Assembly (NCBI GenBank): GCA_963971225.1
Contig: OZ020267.1
Location: 91,811,648 to 91,875,647 of the forward strand
Source: Melieria omissa
Lineage: Eukaryota; Arthropoda; Insecta; Diptera; Ulidiidae
Length of the DNA stretch: 64,000 nt
Direction of reading: 5' to 3'
Part shown: positions 53,798-63,974 of the stretch, piece after piece
Numbering within the stretch: position 1 is the first letter of the stretch
Layout: each line of letters begins with the position of its first letter
Notes under the pieces: model-generated
What the model saw: only the letters and a program-made list of their open reading frames with translations
Databases searched by the model: none
What the model was told of the DNA's origin: nothing
Position numbers and translations under genes: made by a program

Positions 53798-54884
53798 GGG
53801 GCATTCCACCTCGTGTTCCCACCTCAAAAACGAAACATTTCCGATTTTGATGATATTTGGTAGAGTTGTTGTACTATCAGAGTACATTGATTGTGGAAAA
53901 GGAGGGGCGGATTTATGCACGGGTTGCAGTGATACAGGGGCTTGAATTTTCGCCCTTTATTTCGGACGTCGATTTTAATTAAATTCTCAGTCCAAAAAGC
54001 TGTTGCTAACGAAAAAACAACATGCACGTATCTTTCAGTATTTTTTCCGTACTTTCCAAAAAAAAAGTAGGTATATAAAAAATTTTTTATGAAATTTAAT
54101 AACATTTTATTTTATTTAAACTTTGTTAATAACATTTTTTCAACAAGAGCCTGTTGGGATTTTTTTCAGAGTTAGCTTATAATACAGTTCATTTCCTCCC
54201 CTACAAAAGTGTATATGGTATTTTATGGGCAAAGTTGAGTTTCTTTTTTTTTTGAAGCACCAAACCCAACGCGTTTACCGCGCCCGATGCGCGACTCAGC
54301 CGTGATACATTTTACTTATTAGAAGAAGTTAAAATAACTATTGCTGAATTAATAATTATACGTACGAACAAATCGCATAAACTAATGAAAGACAATCTAT
54401 GCTTTGTTAACAAAGGATTTTATTTCAATTTTTAAAAACATTTACAGTGTCGGACAAAACATTTGCAACTACAATGCAATTGTTAAATTTTTTTCCCTGA
54501 GTAACACAGCGCCACAGCTACGTCGCGCGTCGGGCGCGGTAGACGCTTTGGGTTTGGAGCCTCAAAAAGAGAAGAAATTCAACTTTGCCCATAAAATACT
54601 ATATATACTTTTTTGTAGGGGAGGGAATGAACCGTATTATAAGGTAACTTTGAAAAAAATCCCAACAGGCTCTTGTTAAAAAAATGTTATTAACAAAGTT
54701 TAAATTTAAAAAAATGTTATTAAATTTCATGGAAAATTGTTTATACATTTTTTTTGGAAAGTACGGAAAAAATACATAAGGATACGTGTTCTTTGCTTTC
54801 CATTATCAACAAATCTTCGGACTTACAATTTTAAATAAAAAATGTTTCGTTTTTGAGGTGGGAACACTTGAGGTGGAATGCCCC
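53798..54884. mobile_element. 1.09-kb palindromic (foldback) element
   Basis: The ends GGGGCATTCCACCTC and its mirror are followed inward by ~480-bp inverted arms: TTCCCACCTCAAAAACG, CAACAAGAGCCTGTTGGGAT, TTTCCTCCCCTACAAAA and GGGCAAAGTTGA all recur reversed in the right arm. The unpaired centre lies near 54310-54500. No coding was recognised. AT-rich flanks hide the target duplication. Confidence 0.8.
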
Positions 54885-54891
54885 ATATATA

Positions 54892-55201
54892 AAGTTGCGG
54901 TCAAAATAATAGTAGTACACGTACAACGAAAATAAAATTAAGAAAAAATAATCTGCTTTTCTTGACAAATATTTACTTTGCATTTTTTTTAACAAGTTAT
55001 ATGTGTTAACAATGCAATCATAAAAGAAAACTTAAGAATTAAACTCAGTTCGGTTTGATTTAAATTATCTTAAATTATTATATATTAAATGCGCCAAAAG
55101 CTAAAAAATATGGACGGTCAAAAAAATAGTAGTTCGCTTTACTTTCATAAAAATTAAGCAAAAATTGTGTTTCATTTTAAAAGATTTGGTGGTTAAATAG
55201 T
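54892..55201. mobile_element. Tc1-like relic, left piece
   Basis: It matches 25076-25370 (TTGCGGTCAAAATAATAGTAG, GGACGGTCAAAAAAATAGTAG) and continues after the gypsy insertion at 61158-61620. The gypsy insertion duplicated TAGT (55198-55201 and 61158-61161). Confidence 0.85.
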
Positions 55202-55416
55202 TGTAAAGGACGGAACACTTTAGTAAAAAATCTTCCTTCTTCACTTCGGATTGCTTAAAACATTTATTAATGAAAAATCGCGTCCGTCCTCGTCGCTGTC
55301 TGTTTTCCGAGTCTTGAATGTACCGTTTTTAGTCCGTTATCTTTGTCCGCGTCTCGTTAAGTTTTCGTCCAGTCACAGTGTTGTATTCGTCGTAGCTTTA
55401 AGTCCCAAATCCCACA
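55202..55416 (-). repeat. 3' LTR of the minus-strand gypsy
   Basis: In plus orientation TGTAAAGGACGG...CCAAATCCCACA. A purine-rich AGGAGGGCCGAA precedes it on the minus strand, a likely polypurine tract. Confidence 0.9.
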
Positions 55417-55902
55417 TTCGGCCCTCCTGACACTTCATTCGACCCGAATGAAGTCCAAGGCTTCATGAATTCTGCTACGGTCGTCGTCCTGTTCGGCCCC
55501 TCTTGATTCCCCACTTTCTCTACTTCGTACCTGTCATGGTTTAGTTTGCGCGTCACCCTATACGGCCCCAAAAATCTTGGTCTTAGCTTCATTGATACTC
55601 CGTATTGCGTCCTCTTGATCGCCACCAATTCGTTCACCTCGTACTGGCGCGCCACTTGTCTTTCCCGATCGAATGTCCTGCGATTTTCGTCTTGAATCTT
55701 GTGGATGTTGTCCCTCGCTTCAACTCGCAACTGCTCTCTTCGTTCGTCCAACTCCTGAAAGTCTAGGTCATCTAAATCTGGGTCGTCACCCGTACGCATT
55801 TCCAAGCCTGTCAAAATTTTGAATGGGGTAATCTTCGTACTACGCGGAGCCGTGTTGTTGATCACTCTCTGGACCTTGTCTACGAAACCATACCAATGGG
55901 TA
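55398..55902 (-). pseudogene. Integrase C-terminal part, separated by a frameshift
   Basis: The frame includes INNTAPRSTKITPFKILTG, which follows the DDE core, then a charged helix and a GPY/F-like chromatin or DNA-binding tail (RRTFDRERQVARQYEVNELV, MKLRPRFLGPYRVTRKL). It is out of frame with the main pol because of one missing base near 55902. The end at 55398 runs into the 3' LTR. Confidence 0.85.
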
Positions 55903-58579
55903 GGATTGAAATAACGATCTTATGCATTCGCTCTACCTGCCCATTGCCACGCGGCACTCCGGTGGCTATCATGAGATGTTGGATGCTCTGCTCTTCGCAA
56001 TACGCCCTAAACTGACCTGAGGTAAACGCAGTCCCTCTATCCGTCACGACACGCTTCGGGTGTCCGAACGTTGCCGCCTGACTTCGTAGCTTACTCAGCA
56101 CTTCTTCAGAACCCGTTGACTTCGTGGGGTATAGCCACACGAACTTCGAAAACCCGTCGACTATGACCAGTATGTGATTATACTTTTTCCGAGTTTCGGT
56201 TAACGGTCCTACGTGGTCTAAATGATACGTCCCTAATGGCTCGGTCGCTTTGTCAATTGGCGTTAACAAACCTTCCCTTTTTCCCCTCTTTGCGTCGGTT
56301 ATCAGGCACTCTACGCAACCTCTGACTATTTTATTCACTTTCAGCTTCAGGTCTGGAACGAAATATCGACTTTCAACAAATTCCTGCGTTTTCTTTGCTC
56401 CTACGTGCCCCTGGCGATGCGCTATTTTTATGATTTCGTCCTCCATGACACTTGGCACTACCAATAACTCGCGGTTCACGTCCTTATACAGCAGATCATT
56501 TTTAATGAAATAATCCTCGTACGCGTCCCTTTCAAGTACCTTTCTAACTGCACGGATCCATTCATCTCGACCTTGCGCTTCCCTAAGCCTATATTTTAGC
56601 GAATCTTCGGCGAGAAGGCAATACGCGCGACTCAGTGCATCCACGTGCTTCATCCTAGTTCCCGTCCTATGCTCAATGGTGTAATTAAATTGCTGCAAAT
56701 ACATCGCCCAACGCATTATTCTGTCTGGTACGTCAGCCTTTTTCATTGTCAAAGCAAAAGCGTTGCAATCGGTGATGATTTTGAAGGGAATGTCCTTAAG
56801 GTACACTCTCCACTTCTTCAACGCATTGACTATGGCTAGTACCTCCAATTCGTACGCGCTATACCTCTCCTCGCAGGGTGTAGTTTTACGACTAAGATAT
56901 TCAACCGGATGTAACGTCTCGTCTTCGGAATCCCTCTGCAGCAACACTGCCCCATAGCCGTACTTGGATGCGTCTGCATGCACTTCCGTGGCTGCTATTG
57001 GATTGTATAGTCTTAGCGCGGGTGCCTCGACCAACGCGCGCTTTAATTGTTCTACCGCTAAAACCTGTTCTTCGTTCATTGTAAACTTCGCATCCTTCCT
57101 AAGTAAGTCTGATAAGGGTTTAGCTACCTCTGCGTATGCATTTATGAAACTCCTAAAGTACGAAGTCAAACCTAGGAATCGCTGCAGTTGTTTCTTACTG
57201 TTCGGCATCGGAAACTCACGTATAGCTCTCGTCTTACGATCGGATGGCAGTATCATACCATTTTCAATAACATAGCCCAAGAACGTTATTGGATTCTGCA
57301 AGAACTGGCATTTCGGCCACTTAATCTTCAACCCGTACCTTTTGGCCACATCCAACACTACCTCCAATTTCCGAATGCCCTCGTCCATATCCTTAGCTGG
57401 GATGACGATATCGTCCATGTAAATCACTACCGTCCCATCTTTGAGCAAATCGCGAAATACTGCGTGGATATATCTACAGAAAGCTGCCGGAGAATTCGAT
57501 ATACCAAACGGCGCGTAACAAAATTCGTATTGCCCGCCATGCGTTACAAAGGCCGTATACTTCTTTGAGTTTGGTTCGATAGGAACATGAAAAAATCCGT
57601 TAGCTAAGTCTAACGTAGTAAATATTTTAGCACTTTGCAACTGCTGGAGCACTTCGTCGATAATCCCCATTGGGAAGTTGTCCCTAACTATCTTTGCGTT
57701 TATTTTCCTATAATCACAACACAAACGATTCGTACCATCCTTTTTGGAAACTAACACAACTGGTGCTGCATACTCTGAACTACTGGGTACAATAATTCCT
57801 TCTTGCAACCAGGTATCGACTTGCTCGTCAATAAACTTCCTGTCATTGAACGACAACCTTCGCGGAGTTTGAAAAACGGGTACGTCATCTTTCACCACAA
57901 TGCGCATCTCGACCGGTGACTTTACTATTTTGCATGGGGCATAATTGCGAATCGTACGATCAATCCTAGTAGAAACTGATTTGGGCAAATGGTACAGGTC
58001 TACAACACTCTCACCTTCTTCGACTTCAACGCTAGCTACCAGCAAATCCAAAAATTGCTTCTCTAAATCTGACTCACTTTCCTCTTCTTGAGTCCTCAAC
58101 ACTTTGACCAAACCTTTCTCCTTGAAAGTAACTCCATCCTGACCAATCACCATATCCACTTTCTCAAAAATACTGCTACCCAAAATAGCCGAATACGCAA
58201 TATCCCTCTCTCGCACAACGTGAAACTTTACGCTTGCAGTCAGCTCGCCTAGCACTACATCGGCGTCGAAACTACCCAAAGTAATTATACTTCCTTCACC
58301 GACGCCATGCAAACGCAATTTTTCGTTTGATAACTCCACGTCACCCATCATCAAGAGTGTATCGTATCGAATGATACAGCACTCACTCCCGGTATCGACC
58401 AATGCACTACACAAAAAGCCTTTGAGTGTTATATCCGCAAAAATCATATTACTTCTTCGCACAACGTTTAACGATGCTGTGTCTAACGTATTCACGCGTT
58501 CGGTCTTCACCTCCCTTTTAGACTGCTGACATTCATTAGCTATATGCCCTTTCTGGTTACACTTGAAGCACGTCACCAA
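55880..58579 (-). CDS. pol polyprotein (protease, RT, RNase H, integrase), 899 codons
   Basis: Residues 4-17 form a CCHC knuckle (CFKCNQKGHIANEC). Protease DTG is at 62-64. RT has LDLANGFFH around 323 and YMDD at 387-390. RNase H has HADASKYGYGAVL at 534 and TDCNAF at 603. Integrase has HHCC (HRQGH 721-725, C755, C758) and catalytic D788, D847 and E883, the standard 35-residue spacing. It converts element RNA to DNA and integrates it. All active-site residues are present. The frame is lost just after E883. The first codons were continuous with gag before the hAT-like insertion, so the Met is not a true start. Confidence 0.9.
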   Translation of the reverse strand: MVTCFKCNQKGHIANECQQSKREVKTERVNTLDTASLNVVRRSNMIFADITLKGFLCSALVDTGSECCIIRYDTLLMMGDVELSNEKLRLHGVGEGSIITLGSFDADVVLGELTASVKFHVVRERDIAYSAILGSSIFEKVDMVIGQDGVTFKEKGLVKVLRTQEEESESDLEKQFLDLLVASVEVEEGESVVDLYHLPKSVSTRIDRTIRNYAPCKIVKSPVEMRIVVKDDVPVFQTPRRLSFNDRKFIDEQVDTWLQEGIIVPSSSEYAAPVVLVSKKDGTNRLCCDYRKINAKIVRDNFPMGIIDEVLQQLQSAKIFTTLDLANGFFHVPIEPNSKKYTAFVTHGGQYEFCYAPFGISNSPAAFCRYIHAVFRDLLKDGTVVIYMDDIVIPAKDMDEGIRKLEVVLDVAKRYGLKIKWPKCQFLQNPITFLGYVIENGMILPSDRKTRAIREFPMPNSKKQLQRFLGLTSYFRSFINAYAEVAKPLSDLLRKDAKFTMNEEQVLAVEQLKRALVEAPALRLYNPIAATEVHADASKYGYGAVLLQRDSEDETLHPVEYLSRKTTPCEERYSAYELEVLAIVNALKKWRVYLKDIPFKIITDCNAFALTMKKADVPDRIMRWAMYLQQFNYTIEHRTGTRMKHVDALSRAYCLLAEDSLKYRLREAQGRDEWIRAVRKVLERDAYEDYFIKNDLLYKDVNRELLVVPSVMEDEIIKIAHRQGHVGAKKTQEFVESRYFVPDLKLKVNKIVRGCVECLITDAKRGKREGLLTPIDKATEPLGTYHLDHVGPLTETRKKYNHILVIVDGFSKFVWLYPTKSTGSEEVLSKLRSQAATFGHPKRVVTDRGTAFTSGQFRAYCEEQSIQHLMIATGVPRGNGQVERMHKIVISILPIGMVS

Positions 58580-59314
58580 TGACTACATGACGCGAAACTG
58601 AGAGGAGTCACGGTTGCTAATTCGGTCAAACCAGGCCCCAGAGTCGCAAATTCGGTCAAACCAGGCCCCAGAGTTGATTAGGGTTCGTACAGCAAATTCG
58701 CCATACAAAAGTCAGGGCAAGGGCTGCTGGTGCGTTCGAAGTTTATTTGCAAATGAAATAATTGTTTTTTTTCTCTCTCATTTTGTAGTACGTTTATAGG
58801 AAATTGATTGCAAAAAAAATGTTGTTGCTGAAAAACGTCATAAGTATGTTCCAACTAGTTTTAATATGATTTAACTTCAGTTTTTGCTAATTGCCCTCAA
58901 AGCCTTAACGTTTGAATTGCTTGTGTTGCAGCTCTGCGTTTGAAAAGAGTTCAACTTGCCATCACTGTTTCTTGCTGCACTAGAAACGGCAAACTCAATG
59001 AGACATGAACTGAATGAAAAAGCAACCGAATATCTGCTGACTTTACCGTCTGAAATCATTTATTTATGCTTTCTGTTGGTACGGGTAACAATCAAAATGA
59101 CTTCGACCAGTAAAACAAGGTTTTTCGCAACGTTATTTTTACAGCAAATAAGAAAAGTTATCACTTTAAGATGCAAGCAATTGACTGGTAACCGGTGCTG
59201 TGCGAATGATTGGGTAAAAAAACCCATACACTATCGGACGATTGGAAAAAGCAAAAAATGGTCTGAAAATCATTTCCCCGCTCAGTTTCGCGTCACGTAG
59301 TCACTGCACGTCAC
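58569..59314. mobile_element. hAT-like insertion interrupting gag-pol
   Basis: The element 58577-59306 (730 bp) has 26-bp inverted ends starting CA(A/G)TGACTAC and an 8-bp duplication CACGTCAC at 58569-58576 and 59307-59314. Near its left end AATTCGGTCAAACCAGGCCC is tandemly repeated. No transposase is present. The duplication lies in the codons between the two gag knuckles, so the insertion separates gag from pol. Confidence 0.88.
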
Positions 59315-60160
59315 GTTCTCCCTACAGCTTCTAGCCAAATGATTTTCTGACCCGCACTTAAAACATTTTTTCTTGTTAGTCGTCTGGACCTGCGTTACGC
59401 TTTCGCTTGGCTGATTTCGTGGCACCACCCTGTTTGACGACACGGGTGTTGGACGAATTTTTTCGTAAATGCATATTTTCTCCCTAAGTTCTCTCAGCGT
59501 TTTAGCCTCGTACAATAGTGCTTTATTCTGCCTAGAATCTGGCACACCGTCTATGAAATATTGTATGACACTTGCCTCGTCCAACCCGATCGGTTGACCA
59601 ATCTCCACTAACGCGTATAAGTATTCGATTAAACTTTCTTTTGCTAGCTTTCGCCGTTGTCTCAAGGTGCGATGAATGTCTGCCGCACACATTTGTATAC
59701 TAAACTCTTCGATTAACTTTTGTTTCAGCACGCACCAACCTCTCACACCGCCTAACCCTCGCACAAATAACTTTGCCGCTCCGCGTAACAATTGTTTGGC
59801 ATACACGAGTCGCTGTAAGTCGTTCCAGCCCACTGTGTCAGCCACCTCTTCGAACTCGCGAACCCAATGTTTAACGTCATACGGGTCGGCTCCAGAGAAT
59901 GACGACACACTGTCTTCTATGTCGCGTAATGTAAACGAAGCACCCTGACAATTCACATTTTGAGGCCTGTCAGCATTAGCTTCAGCGTAATCGGAGTTTG
60001 TCGACTCGTCTTCGCCATCGCGTTCGTCCTCACCTAAACCAAAGTGTTGCAGGAGCCTATCGCATAGAACTTCTTTCTTCCCATTAGTATTCATGCCCAG
60101 TTCTCTCAACCTTTCCTTCAAGTCTGTCAGCGTCATTGTTCGAATGGTGTCTCTGTCCAT
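59307..60160 (-). CDS. gag of the minus-strand gypsy (3' part cut off)
   Basis: It begins MDRDTIRTMTLTDLKERLRE, a SAP-like helix-extension-helix (DLKERLRELGMNTNGKKEVL), then an acidic linker, a capsid-like core (DPYDVKHWVREFEEVADTVG), a basic linker and a knuckle CFKCGSENHLARSC. The last residues to 59282 come from the hAT-like insertion. Gag assembles particles and packages RNA. The original protein continued directly into pol. Confidence 0.88.
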
Positions 60161-60213
60161 GTCGTTACAAATTGTACAAATACAGGATTAATATAAGAGC
60201 TTAAGAATTAATA

Positions 60214-60942
60214 TTAAATCTTATCTGAGTAAAATTTTGCTGCTGGCAATGCTCTCCCTCGTCTTGGTTTCGCCAATTTCGCTCGTTCGCACTCGCTGCT
60301 TTCACTCGCTATGCCTTCCTGCCGCTCTGCGTTGCTTTGCACGTTACTTTTGCACACGTTGTTGTTGTTGTTTGACCTCGGGCCCGCTGCTGCTTCGTTC
60401 GCGCCTGTGCACGGCGCTTCCGCTACCTTTTGTTGCCTCTGCGCCCACTGTTGGCGCTCTCTACCTCGTACTTGTCGCTTTTGCGCACGACGCTGGTGCT
60501 GCCGATCCTTCGTACGTTGGTACGCCCTGGCACTGGCCGCTTTGGACCTGTCGCGTTTATGCGCGACGCTGGTGCTGATGTTGGATCGTGCGCTGACGAT
60601 GCTGCGCCCACTGTTCGCGCTGCCTGCTCTGAACCTGTCGCGTTTATGCGCGACGCTGGTGCTGATGTTGGATCGTATGTTGACGATGCTGCGCCCACTT
60701 TTCGCGCTGCCTGCTCTGGACCTGTCGCGTTTATGCGCGATGCTGTCGCTGCTGATCCTTCGTGCGTTGGTTATGGTGCGCCCTGGTGCCGGCTGCTTTG
60801 CACTTGTCGCGTTTATGCGCGACGCTGCTGACTCGTCGTAAGTTGGTAATGTTGCGCACTGACGCCGGCTGCTTTGCACTTGTCGCGTTTATGCGCGACG
60901 CTGGTCCTTCTCGCTCGACTCGTTCCCGAACAAGCCCCCAAA
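60214..60942 (-). other. Untranslated leader with tandem hairpins and primer-binding site
   Basis: Just inside the 5' LTR, on the minus strand, TGGGGGCTTGTTCGGGAA at 60940-60923 resembles a tRNA-Pro primer site. The leader then carries six copies of a hairpin (GTCGCG/CGCGAC) on a 76-88-bp period. Open frames on both strands here (up to 221 codons) simply translate the tandem repeat. Confidence 0.75.
60474..60899. repeat. Tandem hairpin minisatellite, six copies
   Basis: GTCGCGTTTATGCGCGAC, a 6-bp perfect stem with a 6-base loop, occurs at 60550, 60636, 60724 (one stem change), 60806 and 60882, with a decayed copy at 60474. Spacing is 76, 86, 88, 82 and 76 bp. Confidence 0.85.
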
Positions 60943-61157
60943 TGTAGAGCACGGAACACTTTAGTAAAAAATCTTCCTTCTTCACTTCGGATTGCTTAAA
61001 ACATTTATTAATGAAAAATCGCGTCCGTCCTCGTCGCTGTCTGTTTTCCGAGTCTTGAATGTACCGTTTTTAGTCCGTTATCTTTGTCCGCGTCTCGTTA
61101 AGTTTTCGTGCAGTCACAGTGTTGTATTCGTCGTAGCTTTAAGTCCCAAATCCCACA
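60943..61157 (-). repeat. 5' LTR of the minus-strand gypsy
   Basis: 215 bp, about three differences from the other LTR, TG...CA ends, followed outside by the TAGT duplication. Confidence 0.9.
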
Positions 61158-61620
61158 TAGTAATAACATAATTTTTCTTCAAATTAATATTTAGTTGCGT
61201 GACTGTTGTTCGCTATTACTGCAGCACAGAGCCGATGCATTGAATTAACCAAATTTTCATATCTTTCTCTAGGGGCGTGGTCTACTGCTTCTCAAAGTTG
61301 ATTATTATTTAAAGGATTATTGTGAGCAACTGCTCTCTTCACGTCACACCACAAATTTTTAATTGTATTGAAGTCTGCCATTCCATAACCCTAATCCTGG
61401 TCTTGCGAAGCCCCTTTCGTGTGACCTTGCTTACATGCTTTAGGTTATAATCCTGTTGGAAGACCCAAAGAATTGGCGTTTTTTCACGGACATACGGTAG
61501 CACGATTTCCTGCAAGATTCGTACACATATACATCGATCCATCGTTTTCTTGATCATATAAATAGCGCCACCTCCATAAAACGTAAGACATGCTCAATAA
61601 ATAAATGCATGTCTTACGTT
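61158..61620 (-). mobile_element. Tc1-like relic, right piece, with transposase fragment
   Basis: It matches 25360-25830, including the C-terminal transposase frame (61339-61557, WVFQQDYNLKHVSK) and the start of the palindromic centre (GTAAGACATGCTCAATAAATAAATGCATGTCTTAC). The opposite arm is lost. Confidence 0.85.
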
Positions 61621-61680
61621 TCTTACAACATTCCAGTTGTGCTTTCTATCTCGATTGTTCTAGCAAAGTTCATTACCTTT

Positions 61681-61802
61681 CGCGAACCATCCTTGCCATA
61701 TCGGACTATCCAAGCGAATTATACCAAATATACCATACTTCAAAGTGCATGCCTAAAAGTATGCTTGGAAAAGCATTCAGCACAGAGTGCTTTATCGTTT
61801 CA
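61681..61802 (-). repeat. Truncated gypsy LTR (family of copies 1 and 2)
   Basis: On the minus strand it begins TGAAACGATAAAGC at 61802 and keeps the first ~120 bp, including GGTATAATTCGCTTGG, then stops at about 61681. Confidence 0.75.
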
Positions 61803-62262
61803 ATATATATATGTATTATTGGAAGTTGATTGTGGAATCGGAAAAAAAACTAAAGTGTTGAGATCCTCTCGGCACAATGTTTATTTCAGGAATGAAAATT
61901 ATTTCGATAGAAATTTCAAACATTGAATTTCAGAACAAGGATTCTAAGGATTCATACAGTTTATAAAGTCAGTATATTTGTGTATAGTGTTTTTGTTATC
62001 CAACACTCCTCCTCAAAAATACAATTGAATTATATGAGTAATAACCCTTCTCTGAATTTCTTAAGTTTAATACAATTTAAAGGTTTTGTAAATATGTCTG
62101 CTTGCATACTTTCTGTTGGACAATATTTCTGTGGTCAAAAGCAATAACCGCCTAAGTCGTAAATTGCTGTTTCGAGTAATCGCGCTTTAAAGTTTTAGCG
62201 CGTAGTGTGTTCGCTATGGGAATGCGAATAGGTTTTTATTAATAACTTTTTTTATTTTAAAG

Positions 62263-62540
62263 TTAGAAGCTCCCCGATTTTACACAAACGTAGAGCACAG
62301 TCAAGGGAACGTGGTGGCATACATAACTCAATTTCTTCTTAAGTCGACTTAAGCGGTTAGTGCTTTTGACCACAGATTTAATATTTACAATGCCTTTCTG
62401 CTTTAGGTCTCGAACAAAATGTAGCTTTGTGTTCTTTTCATTGTCGATTAACTTGATGCAGCTTTGATTGTCTTCGTAGATAGTAATAGGTTCTTTCGGG
62501 TCTGCATCAAAATCCATTAACAATTTTCTGATCCACATCG
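62263..62540 (-). pseudogene. copia RNase H C-terminal fragment
   Basis: It reads MWIRKLLMDFDADPKEPITI and YEDNQSCIKLIDNEKNTK, the later RNase H motifs, one base out of frame with the main ORF (break near 62541). A segment around the usual KHIDIKYHF motif is shortened. Confidence 0.8.
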
Positions 62541-63974
62541 CTTCTGCACTGCTTCAGCCATTGCTACGTACTCTGCTTCTGTTGATGACAGCGTCACGCA
62601 GTTCTGCTTTCTACAACTCCAGCTGACGCATGAACCTCCATACTTAAATTCATATCCACTGTTTGACTTCCTGTCGTCACAGTTTTGTGCCCAGTCTGCA
62701 TCTGCAAAACCTATGAGTGTGTTAATTCCGTCACCTGTTCCAAGAATTAGTCGCAATTCCGTTGTTCCTTTTAAATATTTTACTAGTCTCTTCAATTCTG
62801 CCCAATCCCCTTCTGTTGGTTTGCTCACATGACGACTTAGAATTGAAATCGTAGCTGCGATGTCTGGACGACTGTTAAGACTTAAGTATAAAAGACATCC
62901 AACTAATTCGTGGTATAACTTATTGTCTTCTAATAAATTGCTTTTATCTCTATCCATCTTCAGATATCTAATATCCATAGGTATCTTTGATGTTTTAGCG
63001 TCTTGCAATTTGGCTTTGTCAATAATTTTATTTATATAATTTTCTTGGCTTAAAGAGTATATTCCATTATCCCCCCTCTCAATTTTGATACCAAGATAGA
63101 ATTGTATATCTCCTAATTTAGATTTCTCAAAATTGCTATCAAGAATTCCTTCGACATAAGCGAAGTCTTCGACTGTGTTCGCGGCTATAAGTATGTCGTC
63201 TACATAGACCAACATATATATATATTTCTCTCCAACTCGTTTCTTCAATAAGCATGGGTCTGCTTTTCCTTGTTCAAAGTTTTCTTTTCTTAAAACATCA
63301 AAAAGTTTCATGTTCCAACATCTTGCCGATTGTTTTAAACCGTATAAGCTCTTATTAAGCTTACATACCAAAGTTTCTCCATTATTTGATGTGACTTCGT
63401 ATCCTTGCGGTTGCCGCATGTAAATTATTTCGTTTAAGTCTCCGTTTAGAAATGCTGTTTTTATATCATAATGCTTAACTCTATAATTATGACTACCCGC
63501 GATGTTGAGAAACATTCGTAAAGTAGTTTGCCTAACTACTGGAGCAAAAACTTCATCATAATCAACACCATACTTTTGCGTAAAACCTTGAGCAACTAAC
63601 CTTGCTTTGTATTTTGATATTTCACCATTCACATCTCTTTTTATTTTATATAGCCATTTACATCCGATTGCCTTCCTTTCTGTTGGGAGTGGTACTATGT
63701 CCCATGTCTTGTTCTTATGTATTGATTTGATTTCATCCTCCATTGCTGATAACCATTCTAACTTGTCTGTGCGAGACAAAACATCTTTAAAACTCTTTGG
63801 CTCCTCAGATTCCGATATAAAACAAGCGTATTTAACAGGGGCTTGATTTCGTATTCGCTCTGATCTTCTTGGCTGCTCTGATTCTAACCTGTTTGAATCG
63901 TGCACAAGAATGTCAGCATTGTTTGATGCTAATAATCTATTTGCATCAATATTGAAACCATTATTCGGATTCAA
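62517..63974 (-). CDS. copia reverse transcriptase and RNase H (partial)
   Basis: The frame has WLSAMEDEIKSIHKNKTWDI, GCKWLYKIKRD, YKARLVAQGFTQKYGVDYDE, HYDIKTAFLNGDL, GLKQSARCWN and MLVYVDDILIAA, the copia RT blocks with catalytic YVDD. RNase H begins GFADADWAQNCDDRKS and ends with SSTEAEYVAMAEA. The 485 codons are uninterrupted, but the frame breaks before the end of RNase H, and the upstream part lies outside the window. It copies element RNA in the cytoplasm. Confidence 0.9.
   Translation of the reverse strand: MNPNNGFNIDANRLLASNNADILVHDSNRLESEQPRRSERIRNQAPVKYACFISESEEPKSFKDVLSRTDKLEWLSAMEDEIKSIHKNKTWDIVPLPTERKAIGCKWLYKIKRDVNGEISKYKARLVAQGFTQKYGVDYDEVFAPVVRQTTLRMFLNIAGSHNYRVKHYDIKTAFLNGDLNEIIYMRQPQGYEVTSNNGETLVCKLNKSLYGLKQSARCWNMKLFDVLRKENFEQGKADPCLLKKRVGEKYIYMLVYVDDILIAANTVEDFAYVEGILDSNFEKSKLGDIQFYLGIKIERGDNGIYSLSQENYINKIIDKAKLQDAKTSKIPMDIRYLKMDRDKSNLLEDNKLYHELVGCLLYLSLNSRPDIAATISILSRHVSKPTEGDWAELKRLVKYLKGTTELRLILGTGDGINTLIGFADADWAQNCDDRKSNSGYEFKYGGSCVSWSCRKQNCVTLSSTEAEYVAMAEAVQKRCGSENC

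Larger units (their letters stand above)
55202..61157 (-). mobile_element. Ty3/gypsy LTR retrotransposon, nearly complete and young
   Basis: LTRs of 215 bp at 55202-55416 and 60943-61157 differ at about three positions. The order on the minus strand is leader with tandem hairpins, gag with SAP-like start and knuckle, protease, RT, RNase H, integrase, GPY/F-like tail; no env. Damage is limited to a hAT-like insertion (58577-59306) at the gag-pol junction and a one-base deletion in integrase at about 55902. Confidence 0.92.

Noticed and set aside
60214..60879. A 221-codon Arg/Ser/Ala-rich protein in the gypsy leader
   Set aside because: It translates the tandem hairpin repeat. Frames are open on the other strand too (for example 60311-60841), as expected for GC-rich repeats.
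60923..60940. Sign of a vertebrate retrovirus (tRNA-Pro primer site as in murine leukaemia virus)
   Set aside because: The pol order and integrase are Ty3/gypsy type and no envelope gene is present. Primer choice alone is not evidence of that origin.
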